A DNA stretch of 64,000 nucleotides, taken from NCBI GenBank assembly GCA_002900995.3, contig PJEW03000014.1, forward strand, positions 257,139 to 321,138, written 5' to 3'. The DNA comes from Ganoderma boninense. Taxonomy: Eukaryota > Basidiomycota > Agaricomycetes > Polyporales > Polyporaceae. The translations under genes and the position numbers were made by a program. The notes under the pieces are model-generated. The model worked only from the letters and a program-made list of their open reading frames with translations, ran no database searches and was not told the DNA's origin. Of this stretch, positions 12,458-23,800 are shown one piece after another (the first letter of the stretch is position 1; the number at the start of each line of letters is the position of its first letter).

Positions 12458-14405
12458 TTGTTCGCTTCGGACAAGGAAAATAATATCTACCCTGGGGACC
12501 CGCAGGACACCACGGCTGCCCGAAAGGAGCCGGTTGATAAGGATGACGGTCAATGGACCGAGGTACGTCGTCATAGGAAACTCGTGCCTACCCCCGCTCG
12601 CGCTCCCCTTCAAGTTCGTGAGCTGCCAGTTGCAGGAGGGGAAGGCCAACCCTTTGAAGATGCTGGCTTGAACCATGAGCAACGCCGCACCGTGAAAGCG
12701 GCAGAGAAGTCGCTCACGGACGAGCAATGCGGTCGCATCCAGAAGCGGATGCTCAAGGCTCACCGCGATCGCGCAGCCAGTTCGAGCTCGCGTGGCAAAG
12801 GTCCGTCGACCTTCGCGAAAGGAAAGACGGTTGATGCGCGCAACTGGGGCGCCGCCGGCATCAGCGATGAGAAACTTGACCCGGACGCACAGCGCCGGGA
12901 GTTCGACTTGTATTCAGGCCGTAGAGCCTTGCACGATGAGGACAGCGACGCTGACCCCGATGAGCAGCGCGCTGCACAGGAATATTGGCGCGCCATGAAG
13001 AAAGCACAGCCCAAGCGGCCGAAGGCCACCGTACAGACGGCCACTGACTTGTCTGATGAGGGTCGCGACCCCTCGGACAGCTCCTCGCACGAAAGCTCGG
13101 TCGTCCGACCGACGCGCGAGGAAGACTTGCAGCGCCAGATTGATGAGCTCCAGCGGGAGCTTGTCGAGCTTAGGAGTGCACGCCGTCCTCGGCCTAAGCA
13201 TAAGCTCGACAAGGGCAAACGAGTTGCCATTACTTCATCCGCCTCCGAGGATGAGGCCTCGAAACCCATTCCCTCCGGTACATCAGTATCTAAGGGACCC
13301 GTAGCTTCAATCGCAAATGCGATGCAGGTAAGTAAATCTAAGAAGGGCGCCAAGGCTGGCGCCCCTCTGGCCGACCCCTCACAGGGCATGGCCACTGCGT
13401 TCGTGGAGGAGGCTCTCTCACCAGGGAGTTCACCTCGTCGTTCTCAGACAGCCGAGCCCAGGGTTCACCTCCTGTAGGATCTACCTCCCAGCTTGAGCCC
13501 AGCAGCTTCGTTGGGCGCACCTTGCGCGGACTGTCCAAGGGTGATCCGAGCTCCTCGGATAGCGGCAGCTCATCCGAGGACGACGAAGGTCCCTCGCCCT
13601 GGCCCTTCCAAACCTCGTCTCTCGAGACGATCCCGCCCTTCTTCGTCCAGCTCGTCTGACTCGGAGGATGCAGGCGGGTCTAGTGGGTCGTCACCTGATT
13701 CGTCGTCTGATTCGTAGTCCTCCTCGGACAGCTCCAGCGGTTCTTCGCGCGGACGCCATCGTCACCGTAAGCACCGCCGTGCGTCCAGGAAACGCCGCTC
13801 TTCTAAGAGGCGTTCGAAGCGGTCAAAGCTTTGAGTAGTACCCGTCTTGAAGCCCCTTGATCCCGAGCCATACGAGGGCGAGGCAGACCTGCCTACATTT
13901 CACAGGTTCATTGGACAGATGTCCGATTACCTTGATGGTTACAGGATGCGATCGGGCGACCATCCATCTGTGGTCGCTCGTTTCTTGCGTGGCCGTGCGC
14001 ACGAGATCTATGTTAACACAATCTCGCGCAATCCGCGCACTTACCAGTTCAAGGCTATCCTTGTCGCGCTGTTCAATTATTGCTTCCCTATGAACTTCCG
14101 TCAGAAAATGCGTGAAAAGCTTAGCAACACTCACCAGCATGGTCGCTCCATCCAGAGCTGTTCATATGAGGTGGAGAATTTGTTCTTGATACTGGGGATG
14201 GACCGGAATGAGGAGCGTGTCGGCGTGTTCTGGTTCGGACTTGATAAGTAGCATTCAAGGTGAACTGTGGAAACATATGATGACCTTGAAGAGTCCATAC
14301 GAGGACGTCAAGGCCAAGGCCCAGGTTATTGAACTGGCTCGCGAAGCTGCCCGGAGGGACGCGCCCCGAGCACCCCGCTCATCACCGCAATGGGGGTTTG
14401 CACCG
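12458..14405 (+). pseudogene. gag region of the left gypsy element
   Basis: A long frame at 12458-13477 reads as a charged, Lys/Glu/Ser-rich gag N-terminal part with a coiled-coil-like stretch around 13125-13190 (repeated Gln/Glu/Leu: LQRQIDELQRELVELR). It continues after frame breaks into a Ser/Asp-rich linker (13640-13830), then a folded gag core at 13847-14251 (PTFHRFIGQMSDYLDGYRM type) with FRQKMREKL near the end, the look of a gypsy capsid. A final piece at 14240-14405 sits in a third frame. At least three frameshifts or stops separate these parts, so no complete gag can be made. Confidence 0.7.
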
Positions 14406-14551
14406 TCGCCGTGATCCCGCATCAGCTCTGGCTGCTTTTGCCATCGGAGGCACCTAGAGCAACGACGTGAGCAGCGGTACAACCGCGAGCCTGGCATCTT
14501 CGTCCGGAACGACCTGCTGGACAAAGGCAAGACCGTCAGCAACGTCATGGA

Positions 14552-14932
14552 ATGGAGGGCGAGACCGCGATCGTGGTCGCGACCGACTGGCGCGACGAGG
14601 AAACCGTCTTCCGGATGCGAACCAGGGTCCACCAAGGCCGCGTGAAGCCGCACCCGCTCCCGGGCGATGGCCGTTGTTTCCGCTGTGGACAGACGGGTCA
14701 TATGGCGTGTAACTGCCCACAAAACAGTCAGGTCGGGTCCCATAACCCAGGACAAGCACTGGGAGCAGCCACGTACAATATTGAGGTCGCTCTAGACGAT
14801 GCTGAGGTTCTGAGGAACCTCGCAGAGTCCACTTCTGCAACGACTGAGTTGCACTTGAACTCGGTTGAGTTCGACTATCGGTCGCTACCTCAACTGTGGC
14901 CTGCCTGGGAGCTTGCTGAGCCCCGCTTCTGA
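14552..14932 (+). pseudogene. gag zinc knuckle segment of the left gypsy element
   Basis: The frame contains CFRCGQTGHMACNC at about 14675-14716, an exact C-x2-C-x4-H-x4-C nucleocapsid knuckle, followed by the start of the protease-side region. It is in a different frame from the capsid piece just upstream, so one or more indels lie between. The linker and protease region that should follow (14933-15990) reads only in short pieces (for example 15275-15620) and no active-site D-S/T-G is clear. Confidence 0.7.
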
Positions 14933-16033
14933 GCCTCTCGTTGTAGGATCTACCCGCTCACCGGGTTTGTCAGTGTCAGTGACCCTTCAGAAGATGACTT
15001 CGAGGATATATTTGAGGACATGCCGTCTTTGTAGTCCGTCTCCGACTCGAGTTCCCAGCCGGAGGAGCGGGATAAACGATCTGACGATACATGGTCAGTC
15101 GTTTCCGACCCCAAGCCTAGTCCTCGACCACGCCGCACCCACTCTACCTCCTCTACTAGAGGCTACCCTATTCCAGTAGAGGATGATGGCATCCGTGTTC
15201 AGGAGCTAGACTAGGATGAACTTGAGCTTCCACGCACTCATGCTGAAGGTGCAGACACTTACGCACTTGGGAATGTGTTTGAGCAGCGTGCCGCCGAGGT
15301 GTTGAACCGATGCCGGCCATACCGGGATGGTGCGAGCGTTGAGGAAGCGCACGAGTTCTTCCCCGTGCACCAGATTTCGGCGTCCACCTATGCTGTTGAG
15401 AACACTGCAAGGGAGCTGGAATCCTTCGTCACTACCGCACAGCTCAACAATCCGAACATGGACTTACCGAACTCCTTCCGGCACATGCTGAGGGCGATCC
15501 GCACGCCGGGAGACCCTGACGTTCTGGAAGGCGCGAGTGAGCCCCTTGGAGATGTGATGGCTCTGGTTCTTGAGTCACGCCTCAATGAGGCTTTGCCTTG
15601 GCCAGAGCACTCACACCAGGGCCCTGCGGAACAGCGCTTTCAGTGCTTTCAGCTTGGTGATTCTGTCGAGATTCATAATTACCTTGCTCTAATGAGTGCG
15701 AACTGCTGCAGAATCCTCGTCTCGACTTCCGGGACTGGTACGCCCATGCTGCACGTCGGGCGCGCTTGCAGGCTTCAATCCTGTCAAGGTGGTCGTGGGC
15801 AGCTCGAAGCCCCTGCCTGTCGACGGCAAACAGGCCCGCGTCCTCAAGTCTCGAGCCGCCGAGGTGTTCGCCGACCGGCTAGAGGCTGGGACGCCAGTGA
15901 TTCACCGCTGCCGCCTCTGCGAACAATCAACCATACCATTCCGCTCAAAGACGAATCAAAAACTTACTCGTAGAGACCCTCGAAGTGTCCGGTTGCATTG
16001 CGCCATCTCTAGACCGAGAAGCGTGATGCTTAC

Positions 16034-17094
16034 TTGAAGTCCGGCCGCTGGCAGATGAGCAATGCTCGAAACACGTCGCCGATGCTCCTCCTGACGAAAC
16101 CTGGCACAGGTGTCAAAGGGGTACCACACCGGCTTTGGGTTGTCTGCGACTTACGCGAGCGGACCTCAAACACGCACAAAGTGACTTCGCCGGTCCCGGA
16201 CATGGAGGCGATCCTGCGGCGCGTCTCTCGGAAACCATATCGAAGTTTGCTTGATGGCAAGGACGCATACGAGCAGATCCGAGTGGAGCCGTCGCATGTC
16301 CAGCGCACGGCCATGACTACACCTGACGGGAACATGGTCAGCCTGGTGTTGCAACAGGGCGGCTGCAACACCGTGGCCACTTACCAGACCCTCATGAACC
16401 ATATATTCGCGTCGTACCTCGGAGTCTTCCTGGACGTCTATCTTGATGACATCGCGGCCTATTCCGACACTCTGGAAGAGCATCTCGAGCACGTCAGACT
16501 TGTCATCGACATTCTGCGGAAGGAAACACTCTACCTGAGTGCGACGAAGCTGCGCTTCCTCTGCCGCGAGATGAAGATCCTCGGGTGCATTGTTGACGAC
16601 CACGGGATCCGGATGGACCCCGAAAAGGTCGACAACGTCTTGAGCTGGAAGGTTCCCACAAACCGCGAGCTTCTCCGGGGGTTTCTCGGCTCCGTGGGCT
16701 ACCTTGCAGACGATATTGCGACCGCCCTGATTCCTATGGGAATTCTGAGCTCGTTAAACTGGCTCAGAAACAAGCTTCAAGTGGGAGTTTACTCACCAAC
16801 GTGCATTCGATGAGATCAAGAAACTGCTGCACGCACATCGTGAGCGCCACCGCGTCCCGTTGGACTATGTACTCGACAGACGCACCGCGCATCTGGCTTG
16901 TCACTGATGGTTCCCATGGAGGGATCGTGGGTGTGGTGACCCAGGGCAACGACTTTCGTCGTGGTCGGGTCGCCGCCTTTTTCTCAGCTAAGTTGTCCTC
17001 GGCGCAAATGAATTATCCTGTGCACGAAATTGAGATGCTAGTAGCAGGCATCGAATCGATGCGACGGCACCGTATCGATGCGACGGCACCGTGA
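16034..17094 (+). pseudogene. Reverse transcriptase and start of RNase H of the left gypsy element
   Basis: The 16034-16813 frame carries ordered Ty3/gypsy reverse transcriptase motifs: MEAILRRVSRKPYRSLLDGK (the first catalytic Asp region), then FLDVYLDDIAAYS with the YxDD catalytic pair at about 16428-16466, then LGCIVDDHGIRMDPEKV and GFLGSVGYLADDI. Around 16815 the frame shifts; 16861-17094 reads the RNase H start (VTDGSHGGI with its first catalytic Asp, and SSAQMNYPVHEIEML). It ends where a 19-bp unit is duplicated in tandem at 17055-17092, which throws the frame. The enzyme would be inactive. Confidence 0.85.
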
Positions 17095-17204
17095 CATCTT
17101 GCTGGGTTGCTCGTTTACCTGGGTGACGGGCCACAAGGGTCTCATTCATCTCTTGAAGCAGAAGAACCTGTCGAGTCATCAAGCACGATGGTGAGAACAG
17201 ATCT

Positions 17205-17811
17205 ACGAGTTCAACTTTACCATTGAATACATACCCGGGGTCGAGAACGTCCTCGCTGATGCTTTGTCGCGCATCTACGCGCATGATCGGCCTGGCACGG
17301 TGCGGGCCGCCTCCGAGTACACCCAATTCGACAAGGAGGGCGACTTCTCTGCTGTCCTGCAGAGCTTTAGTATTTCCGCCCCCGTTAGTGTTGATCCGGA
17401 GTCTCTCTTGGAGCGGCTCGACTCACCTGTGGTGCCCGCTGCGATGACAGGAGGGCGCGTGCTTCGCCCTCGACCGCCGAAACAGGTTGTCGTGCCTCAT
17501 AACGTGGCGAAAGGTCGTCCGGGACGATGAGGCGAGATCCCCACTGCGAGCTCATCGCGGGGGAGAAGGAGGGTCTGGAGGGCGCGTCAGCTGGCGAGTC
17601 CTCTCTACAAGAGCAGGGAGGCTCCCACGCGAAGCCCCACCCTCACGCCGCCCCCTCCCATGACAGCCGGCGAGGCGACCATGCGTCCTGTCCGGAAGCG
17701 CCCGTCCATTCCTCCGCCAGAGACCCGTCAGAGGACTTGATCGACTTCTCGGATGCCGAGGACGACGTTCCATTGGCCGCCATGAAGGGGAAAGGCAAGG
17801 AGGCCGCCTAG
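17205..17811 (+). pseudogene. RNase H end and tail ORFs of the left gypsy element
   Basis: After the tandem duplication the reading resumes as FNFTIEYIPGVENVLADALS, the standard end of a gypsy RNase H. The same frame continues as an unrecognised Pro/Val-rich tail to a stop at 17528-17530, and a second frame (17527-17811) overlaps it and reads an acidic tail ending DLIDFSDAEDDVPL. In complete relatives I would expect the integrase here. Its absence is either an internal loss or a lineage feature. The stretch 17812-18897 holds no supportable gene. Confidence 0.6.
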
Positions 17812-18143
17812 GGCGCCTCGTGTTCCAATTCGGGAGGTTTTGGACGTTCTTCGCTTCTTCTCAGTAAGTCAGACGTACTTCAGGACGTACAGTCACGTAC
17901 TACGTCCTGAGGGCGTATGTAACCGCCCGCGCTCGTTCCCTCGCTCGTTCCCGTTACCTAGTCTCGTTCCCATCCGTTCTGGCGCCAAAGGAATTTCTAC
18001 AGCTCCTCTCCGAGCCAGCGCTCTCCAGATCCATTTCACGATTTCGCCTCGGAATCAAGTTGGTCTATGCTCTAGGATATCGCCCCTCAACCCGAGACGG
18101 CGGTGGGTAGGAGCCTGGGGTCGACCCCCCTTCCAACTTTTCC

Positions 18144-18200
18144 AGCTAACTGCAAAAACATAGCGCGTTCCGGCCGCGCGAGTGGGCGTGGCATGTTTGG
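18144..18200 (+). repeat. 57-bp dispersed repeat, copy 1
   Basis: These 57 bases match the reverse complement of 47682-47738 at 56 of 57 positions (one G/A difference at the middle of the unit). Similarity stops sharply at both ends. The unit contains GCGCGAGTGGGCGTGGCATG. I see no open frame or structure that explains it; it may be the end of an unidentified element. Confidence 0.85.
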
Positions 18201-18897
18201 CCACCTACCCGAAATAGTAGGGGTAGGCGCGCAACCATCATGCACATATTGCTACATATTGGCCTTCAGGCGAATGCGGAGGTGACAATAATTTCTTCAG
18301 TATGTGTGTTTGCCATGTATCCTCAAGATTGTCTCCCAAAATCCGTCCCTCAAGCTTCTCCAGACCAGGTCACGGAGGAAGGAATGGTCAAACGCTGGAG
18401 AGCCAGCGCTTCGCACCAGCGAACCTGCCCATCCCGCAAGCTGGCACACGCCCAGATGGCGAGGTCCAGCGACGAGACCCACGCCTGGCCCGACCATTTC
18501 GGGTAGATGGCCAAACTATGAGGGGCCCCAGTGGACAAAAAGATTGGGTTTCGCAACTCCGCTCGGGCGTGGCTGGTTCGATTTCTCCCTTAATTACTGC
18601 CTGTATCAGTTCGTTGTCCGGGTTGGTTCGGCTTCCCCACGTCAATTAATTGAGTTGGACCGGTCCGACTTTGATCTGCACTTGGCGCGTCGATCTGGTG
18701 AGCGGATGTTAAACTCGTTCGGACGGTCAGCCCCACTTCGCCACACCACTTCATCTTTGCGTTCAGCACCGTTTCGCGAGGCATCGACCTCGAGTGCATT
18801 TGCATTTCAACGTTACACCCCGTCTCGGTCAACGTCGCACCAGCCTGTGTTGTAGTCCGTATTGCTGGCCGCAAATCTGAGTTTCGGGCTTGGGCTT

Positions 18898-20574
18898 CAT
18901 CAGCAAAATGGGCAGCGAGATTGCAGGCACATACAGCCTCAGTAGGAATCTATATCCATCATAGTGCATCGTAAGTACCCCGCGGACTCCTATAGGATGG
19001 CGTAAGGCTTTGTAGGTACCTGTAGCATAGCACACAGCACCTTGTAGGACCATATAGGGTTTGCAGCGGGAGATTGTAGAGCTCTGCAAGGCTCTACAGG
19101 TTGACCCCCACACCACGCCAGAGGTATGCAGTCCGCACACTATGATCCTGTAGGAGCCTACGGAGCTCGACGGAAAGCCGCTGCAGACGCTAGGCTCGAA
19201 CATTGAAAGGCGACAACAAACGTGACATGAAAGCAATACGAAGTATATTGCATTAAATAGTACAACTGTATACATAATACAGAATCTATGATTGGTTCGA
19301 GGAGCACCTCAGTCCGTGAGCGTACAGACGAAAAATGGCAAATGGGCGGAACGGAGCTCTGATGATGATAAGGAAAGTGACTAAGTACACATACCTGGCT
19401 GCCTAGTAGCGGAATCTGCTGATCACACGGCTGTAATCCGAATCGGCGCAATGTGGCTCCGCGCGGCATGCAGCGATGACATTAAGGCCTGCTTACCTGA
19501 GTAACTCAATGAGAGCCACGCACCTGAATAGGCCTGAATGCTGGAGGAAGGATAGCGAGCACGTACCGGAAAGTTCCACCTCCGTCCCGGAGACGATGTG
19601 CCGGGCCAGAATGTTGAGGTGACAAATGAAAGATGAATTCGCGCACCTTTACACCCAGGATATGGTTCGAGGCCAGAGGAGATGGCTGGGACAAGATCTG
19701 CAGGGTGGCTCGCATACACGCACCTGATATAGGATGCCAAAGAAGCTACCAAGCAAGAGACGCACCTTTGAGTCTGCCAGAGCAGGCGGACGACAAAAGC
19801 TGGCTCAGTTTTCATGGGACTCGGAAGGTGGAGGGGTCATAGAACGCTCAACATGAACCTGAGTGAGAAGGGAGAGAGGGGGGAACCATGGTGGATGGGG
19901 GTCAAGTCGCATTGGGGGCGAAGTTGAGGCAGCCCATGGCTATATTGGGTGTCAGCGCAACCATGACGTCATAAAATTTTCAGTGGGCACACTCACCAGC
20001 CCGAGCGCATCCTGAAATTCGTTGGGGTTATCGAGCGACCGGTTGGGGTAGGGACTCGGAATTGTGGCACTCGTCCCCATTGGGAACGACTCGGATGGGG
20101 GTTAACGACGGCTTCGGACAACGAGTACAAGATCGCTGGCTGTCCCTACTACTGGTTGTCGGTGTGTTGACGCGCCATTGTAACTCGAAGCGACTTGGAT
20201 CAAGGGCTCGGAAGAGGGACAAAGGAAAGCTCGAGAACAGCGAAGGACCAAGGTAAGGGAAGACCGATTGTCGGTAGGGACATGGTGGTAGCCGGCGTCG
20301 TTGGATGAAAATCCTATGCGCGCTTGCAGGGCCTTGAAGGCATCCGCCGGACGCCTTGCATAGTAATGCAGGCTTTCAGCGTGTCCGACGCATGCACTAC
20401 ATCTCTCTATAATATTATATCGCGCACGATACGCCCATACAATCCATAGTCGTATCCTACCATTGATTGTAGGATCCTGCCGGACATAGCCGGAGCCTGC
20501 GAATCATTCCAGCCCCCTGTACGGTTGCGTAGCACCCTGCATCGCTTTGCAGTTACGTTGCGCTTTTGCTGATG
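18898..20574. mobile_element. 1,677-bp non-autonomous DNA transposon with CATCAGCAAAA terminal repeats
   Basis: The left end reads CATCAGCAAAA and the right end TTTTGCTGATG, an 11-bp perfect inverted repeat, flanked on both sides by TT (18896-18897 and 20575-20576) as a 2-bp target duplication. Just inside each end are blocks (18955-19165 and 20290-20560) crowded with variants of a short motif around TGTAGG and TGCAGG, like the subterminal transposase-binding repeats of hAT and CACTA elements. No transposase is encoded. The same terminal sequence with Y for C/T occurs on the three 1.1-kb elements in this window, so I place them in one group. Superfamily not known. Confidence 0.75.
19300..20120 (-). 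pseudogene. Possible captured multi-exon gene fragment inside the 1,677-bp element
   Basis: The minus strand has closely spaced splice signals: a readable piece (SPYPNRSLDNPNEFQDALGL) ending in GTGAGT near 20005, an acceptor ATATAG at about 19945, and donors GTGCGT, GTGCGC, GTACGT and GTAAGC between 19770 and 19495, some after readable pieces such as NILARHIVSGTEVELS. Together they look like a gene or gene part with short exons. I cannot join a full frame or recognise a domain. It may be a host fragment carried by the element or the element's own accessory gene. Confidence 0.3.
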
Positions 20575-20898
20575 TTCGACTCCGAGTGCTGCTCACCTCA
20601 GAACCTCCCATCCACGACGTCGGAGCTGCGCCCTATGCCCAGACTTTCTGCCTCAACTTTTTTCAGATCGACGTTAGGGTCGGAGTCCACAGGCCCTGAC
20701 GGACATGTGCGTTGCCCGGGCCCCCGCAGTGCGTGCAGACCGAGCGTCGGGTATATCAGGATTGGGGGTGCTCGTCTTTTCCCTCCCCCGCCCCTCCGCT
20801 ATATTTACCCCTCCACCGACGTTCTACTCCTTCTCTCACATATTCATCGGGTTTCTTCAAGCCTTTCTGTTTCAAAACGTTGTAAGATAGTCCATAGA

Positions 20899-23800
20899 AT
20901 GCCGGACGACCACCTCCCTTGTCGGTTGTGCGGGTGCACAGACTTTATAGAGTATGCGGTAAGCCTTCTCCTCCCCTCAATGACAACAATCGGGCACAAT
21001 TCATCGATCAACCCTCTAGGGAGGTGAAGCGCCATGCGCCTGTAATCACCAGGAAGAGGACCATGGCCCTGCTCCCACATCGGTGCAATCTCTGGCACAT
21101 CGTTCCTGTCCTGCACGCGAACATAGCATGTTTACACTAGTTGTTAGGAACAGACCAGCCGCTGAACCAGCTACGCCAAAAGGACGCAATGTCAAGCTTG
21201 GCTTGACACTTGGCTGGTACTATATATGTAGCTCGTAATGCCTGTTCATGACATTACCCCCCTTCCAAGGCACGTGTCCTCACGTGAAACTAGTATACTA
21301 GTGGCCCCAAGGGTTAGACACCCACTTCAGGACGGTCCAGAGCCTTGACAGTCTTTGACCAGTTCGGAAGGACCCCTATCCTGCTCTTTGTCTCTATTTG
21401 TCACAGCCAAGCATGCATGTGACCTTGTGACATCCCAAGTCACATCACAGCCTATGACAAATCTAGACAACAAAGATTCTGCCAGAAGGGGAGTCGAACC
21501 GTCGACTGCTGGAAGCTTGACATTATGTTAGGAACAGACCAGCCGCTGAACCAGCTACGCCAAAAGGACGCAATGTCAAGCTTGGCTTGACACTTGGCTG
21601 GTACTATATATGTAGCTCGTAATGCCTGTTCATGACACCAGTGAGTCCTATCACTGCGACAGTCCTATATGCATATTTATATCCGTCATACCGCAGGCCA
21701 ATGAGCATCAAAATAACCCCCAAGGACTGTGCACTTGTGGTGCGGCGTACTTCCTACACCACCGAGTCGATATGGCAAGCAATTCAACACCTTCGCCCAT
21801 CCAGCCGAGGAGTCTTCCAAGCCTATCGAGCGGCGGCCGGCCTCATACCGCTCCATCTGCTCTCACCATTTCATCCCCATCTGCACCGTCACCAAACCCC
21901 AGCTCTTCTACCGTTTCTATCATCGCGGCTGCGGCTACCAACCCAGCTCTTTCTCACCATGTTAACCACAATCAAGTCATCCAGCCCTGGGTCGCTCCTC
22001 AGTCAGTGCCCCCATCGTCTCAGTCGTATAGACAGGAGGTTGCTCCAAGTCGCTACCCTGCCTCATCCTCTCGAGTTGCCAGTTTCCCTCTCCCATCCAC
22101 ATTCCTTCCACCACCATCTCAGCCCAGGCGTCGCAGAGGCAATGGTGATGGTGGTGCCTACCGCTCCCAAAGCGTCTCTGCCAGTTTCTCTCCATCAAGC
22201 TCAGCAGATCGGAGCTGCAGTACCAAGGACAGCATGACCAAGTGCTTTAGTTTCGTCGTTTGCATTCTCACTGAGAATGTAAGTGTTCAGCTTACTTTTA
22301 TTCAACACTCTAGTTCGCTGCTGAAATTTTTATATTTATTGTAGCTTTCAATAATACAAAAGCAATCAACTCCCACAAGCAAATACTATAAATTCCAGTA
22401 TATGCGAGCGCCGGAGACATCAGATGATGCCAACTCCTTCATTTCTCGATTCTATGCTCTCAACTTGGCGTTCAATTTTGACGTCACTGCTAAAGAGTCT
22501 ACAAAGCTTTCACCCTTACTTGTCGTAGCTCTTGAAGACCATATGATGGGGCACGATCTGCAGCTTAGAGCGATCGAGGGTCATGAACCCCGAGCTATTA
22601 ACAAGACGGTTCCTATAGATGGATGGCAGTTCCTATACAACAAGAGCGTTGGCTGTAGGAACCTATTCGGTGGCACAGAGTGGCATATCATGACCCGTCC
22701 AAACGTTCACGAGTGTACTGTCAAGGACATGGTCAGGTCTGGCGAGAAGATCCCCCAATTCAACCCTCCACTGGCTGGAAAATTTCTGATAATGATTTGT
22801 AAGTTCTATGGGCAACTCCAGCTTTGAAAATAGTGCTTACAACTCACCTTCCTTTGCCAGCCCCCACTCATCATATTCTTGTAGGACCTCTGCCTTCTGC
22901 ACCTCACAATATACTGCACACTTGCATTGGTCTTCGTACCTGGCCACCTGCTGCTGTTAAGCAAGGGTCCTCTGGTTCTGTTGACTGCATGCCAGAGTGT
23001 GAAGAGAATACAGAGATTGAGGTTGGTAGCAGTGGTATCTATTGACATTCAGATTATTCATAAGTTGTTTATACAGGAAATAGGGAATGAAGGCTCTGAA
23101 GCTCCATCTATTCAAGGGCCTTTATACCAGGAGTCTTGGCCCTCTCCCCTTGATCCTTGGTCTGATCCAGGCCCAAGCTCTGCAGTTGTGCCACACACTC
23201 AGTCCTCGGTTGCTGATGCCACCTCTCCTTTCCAACCCTTCTTTACTCCTGGGGTCCAACTCTCCTATGCTGAGTCCAACTCAAGGCAACTATTGCAGCC
23301 AGGTTTCCTTTCAGACAACTCGTCGAGCCTCTCGCGTGCAGGCCCTGAAGACCACTCGTGTCCCGCTGACCGCACGCATCCCGCCAATTCGTCGGATCCC
23401 TCCCTTGTTGGTCCATATTCTGGAGACCTCACCGGAGATGTGGATATGTCTCCGAGTCCAAGTCCGACATCGAGTGCAGCAACTACACCTACCATTATAG
23501 TCACTCCCCCGGGCCAAGGATTCTTTAGTCCAGGGCCACCGCTACGCCAATCAACTCCTGTCCATTCAGGCACTCCAACAGAACCAGCATCTACCCCTCC
23601 ACCAGCGGTACCAATGCAAAGCTCTGGACGATCTCGTATGCCTGGAGCTGTCGTTCAAAGAATGAGGCCAGCTGGTAGACGTCAGCAGCCACTGAATATT
23701 CTGCCCACAACCCCAACTCCATCGGGAAGTACACTCTCTAGGCAGAGATTGTCGTCTTCATTTCCACATCTAGGTGCCTCCACAACTCTGTCATCCTCAA

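Larger units (their letters stand above)
11903..17811 (+). mobile_element. Decayed Ty3/gypsy retroelement without a visible integrase
   Basis: In order the region holds a gag-like frame, a CCHC zinc knuckle, a reverse transcriptase, RNase H remains and the short motif ALSR that usually marks the RNase H/integrase join. It is interrupted by many stops and frameshifts. No H-H-C-C integrase zinc motif or D,D-35-E core can be found before the coding signal fades at about 17811. I could not define its LTRs, so the coordinates are those of coding signal only. Confidence 0.8.
21142..21637 (-). mobile_element. TRIM: 496-bp miniature LTR retroelement in an intron
   Basis: Two copies of a 112-bp sequence (21142-21253 and 21526-21637) are identical at every base, each beginning TG and ending CA. 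They enclose only 272 bp. Read on the minus strand, the base run just before the 3' repeat is GGAAGGGGGG, a polypurine tract, and next to it lies TGAGGACACG, which matches the stop-codon end of the Ty3/gypsy integrase at the right of this window. Flanks are CTAGT and CCAGT, a 5-bp duplication with one mismatch. No protein is encoded. Orientation is set by the polypurine tract. It sits wholly inside intron 1 of the 20899-25609 gene and leaves its splice sites intact. Confidence 0.85.
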
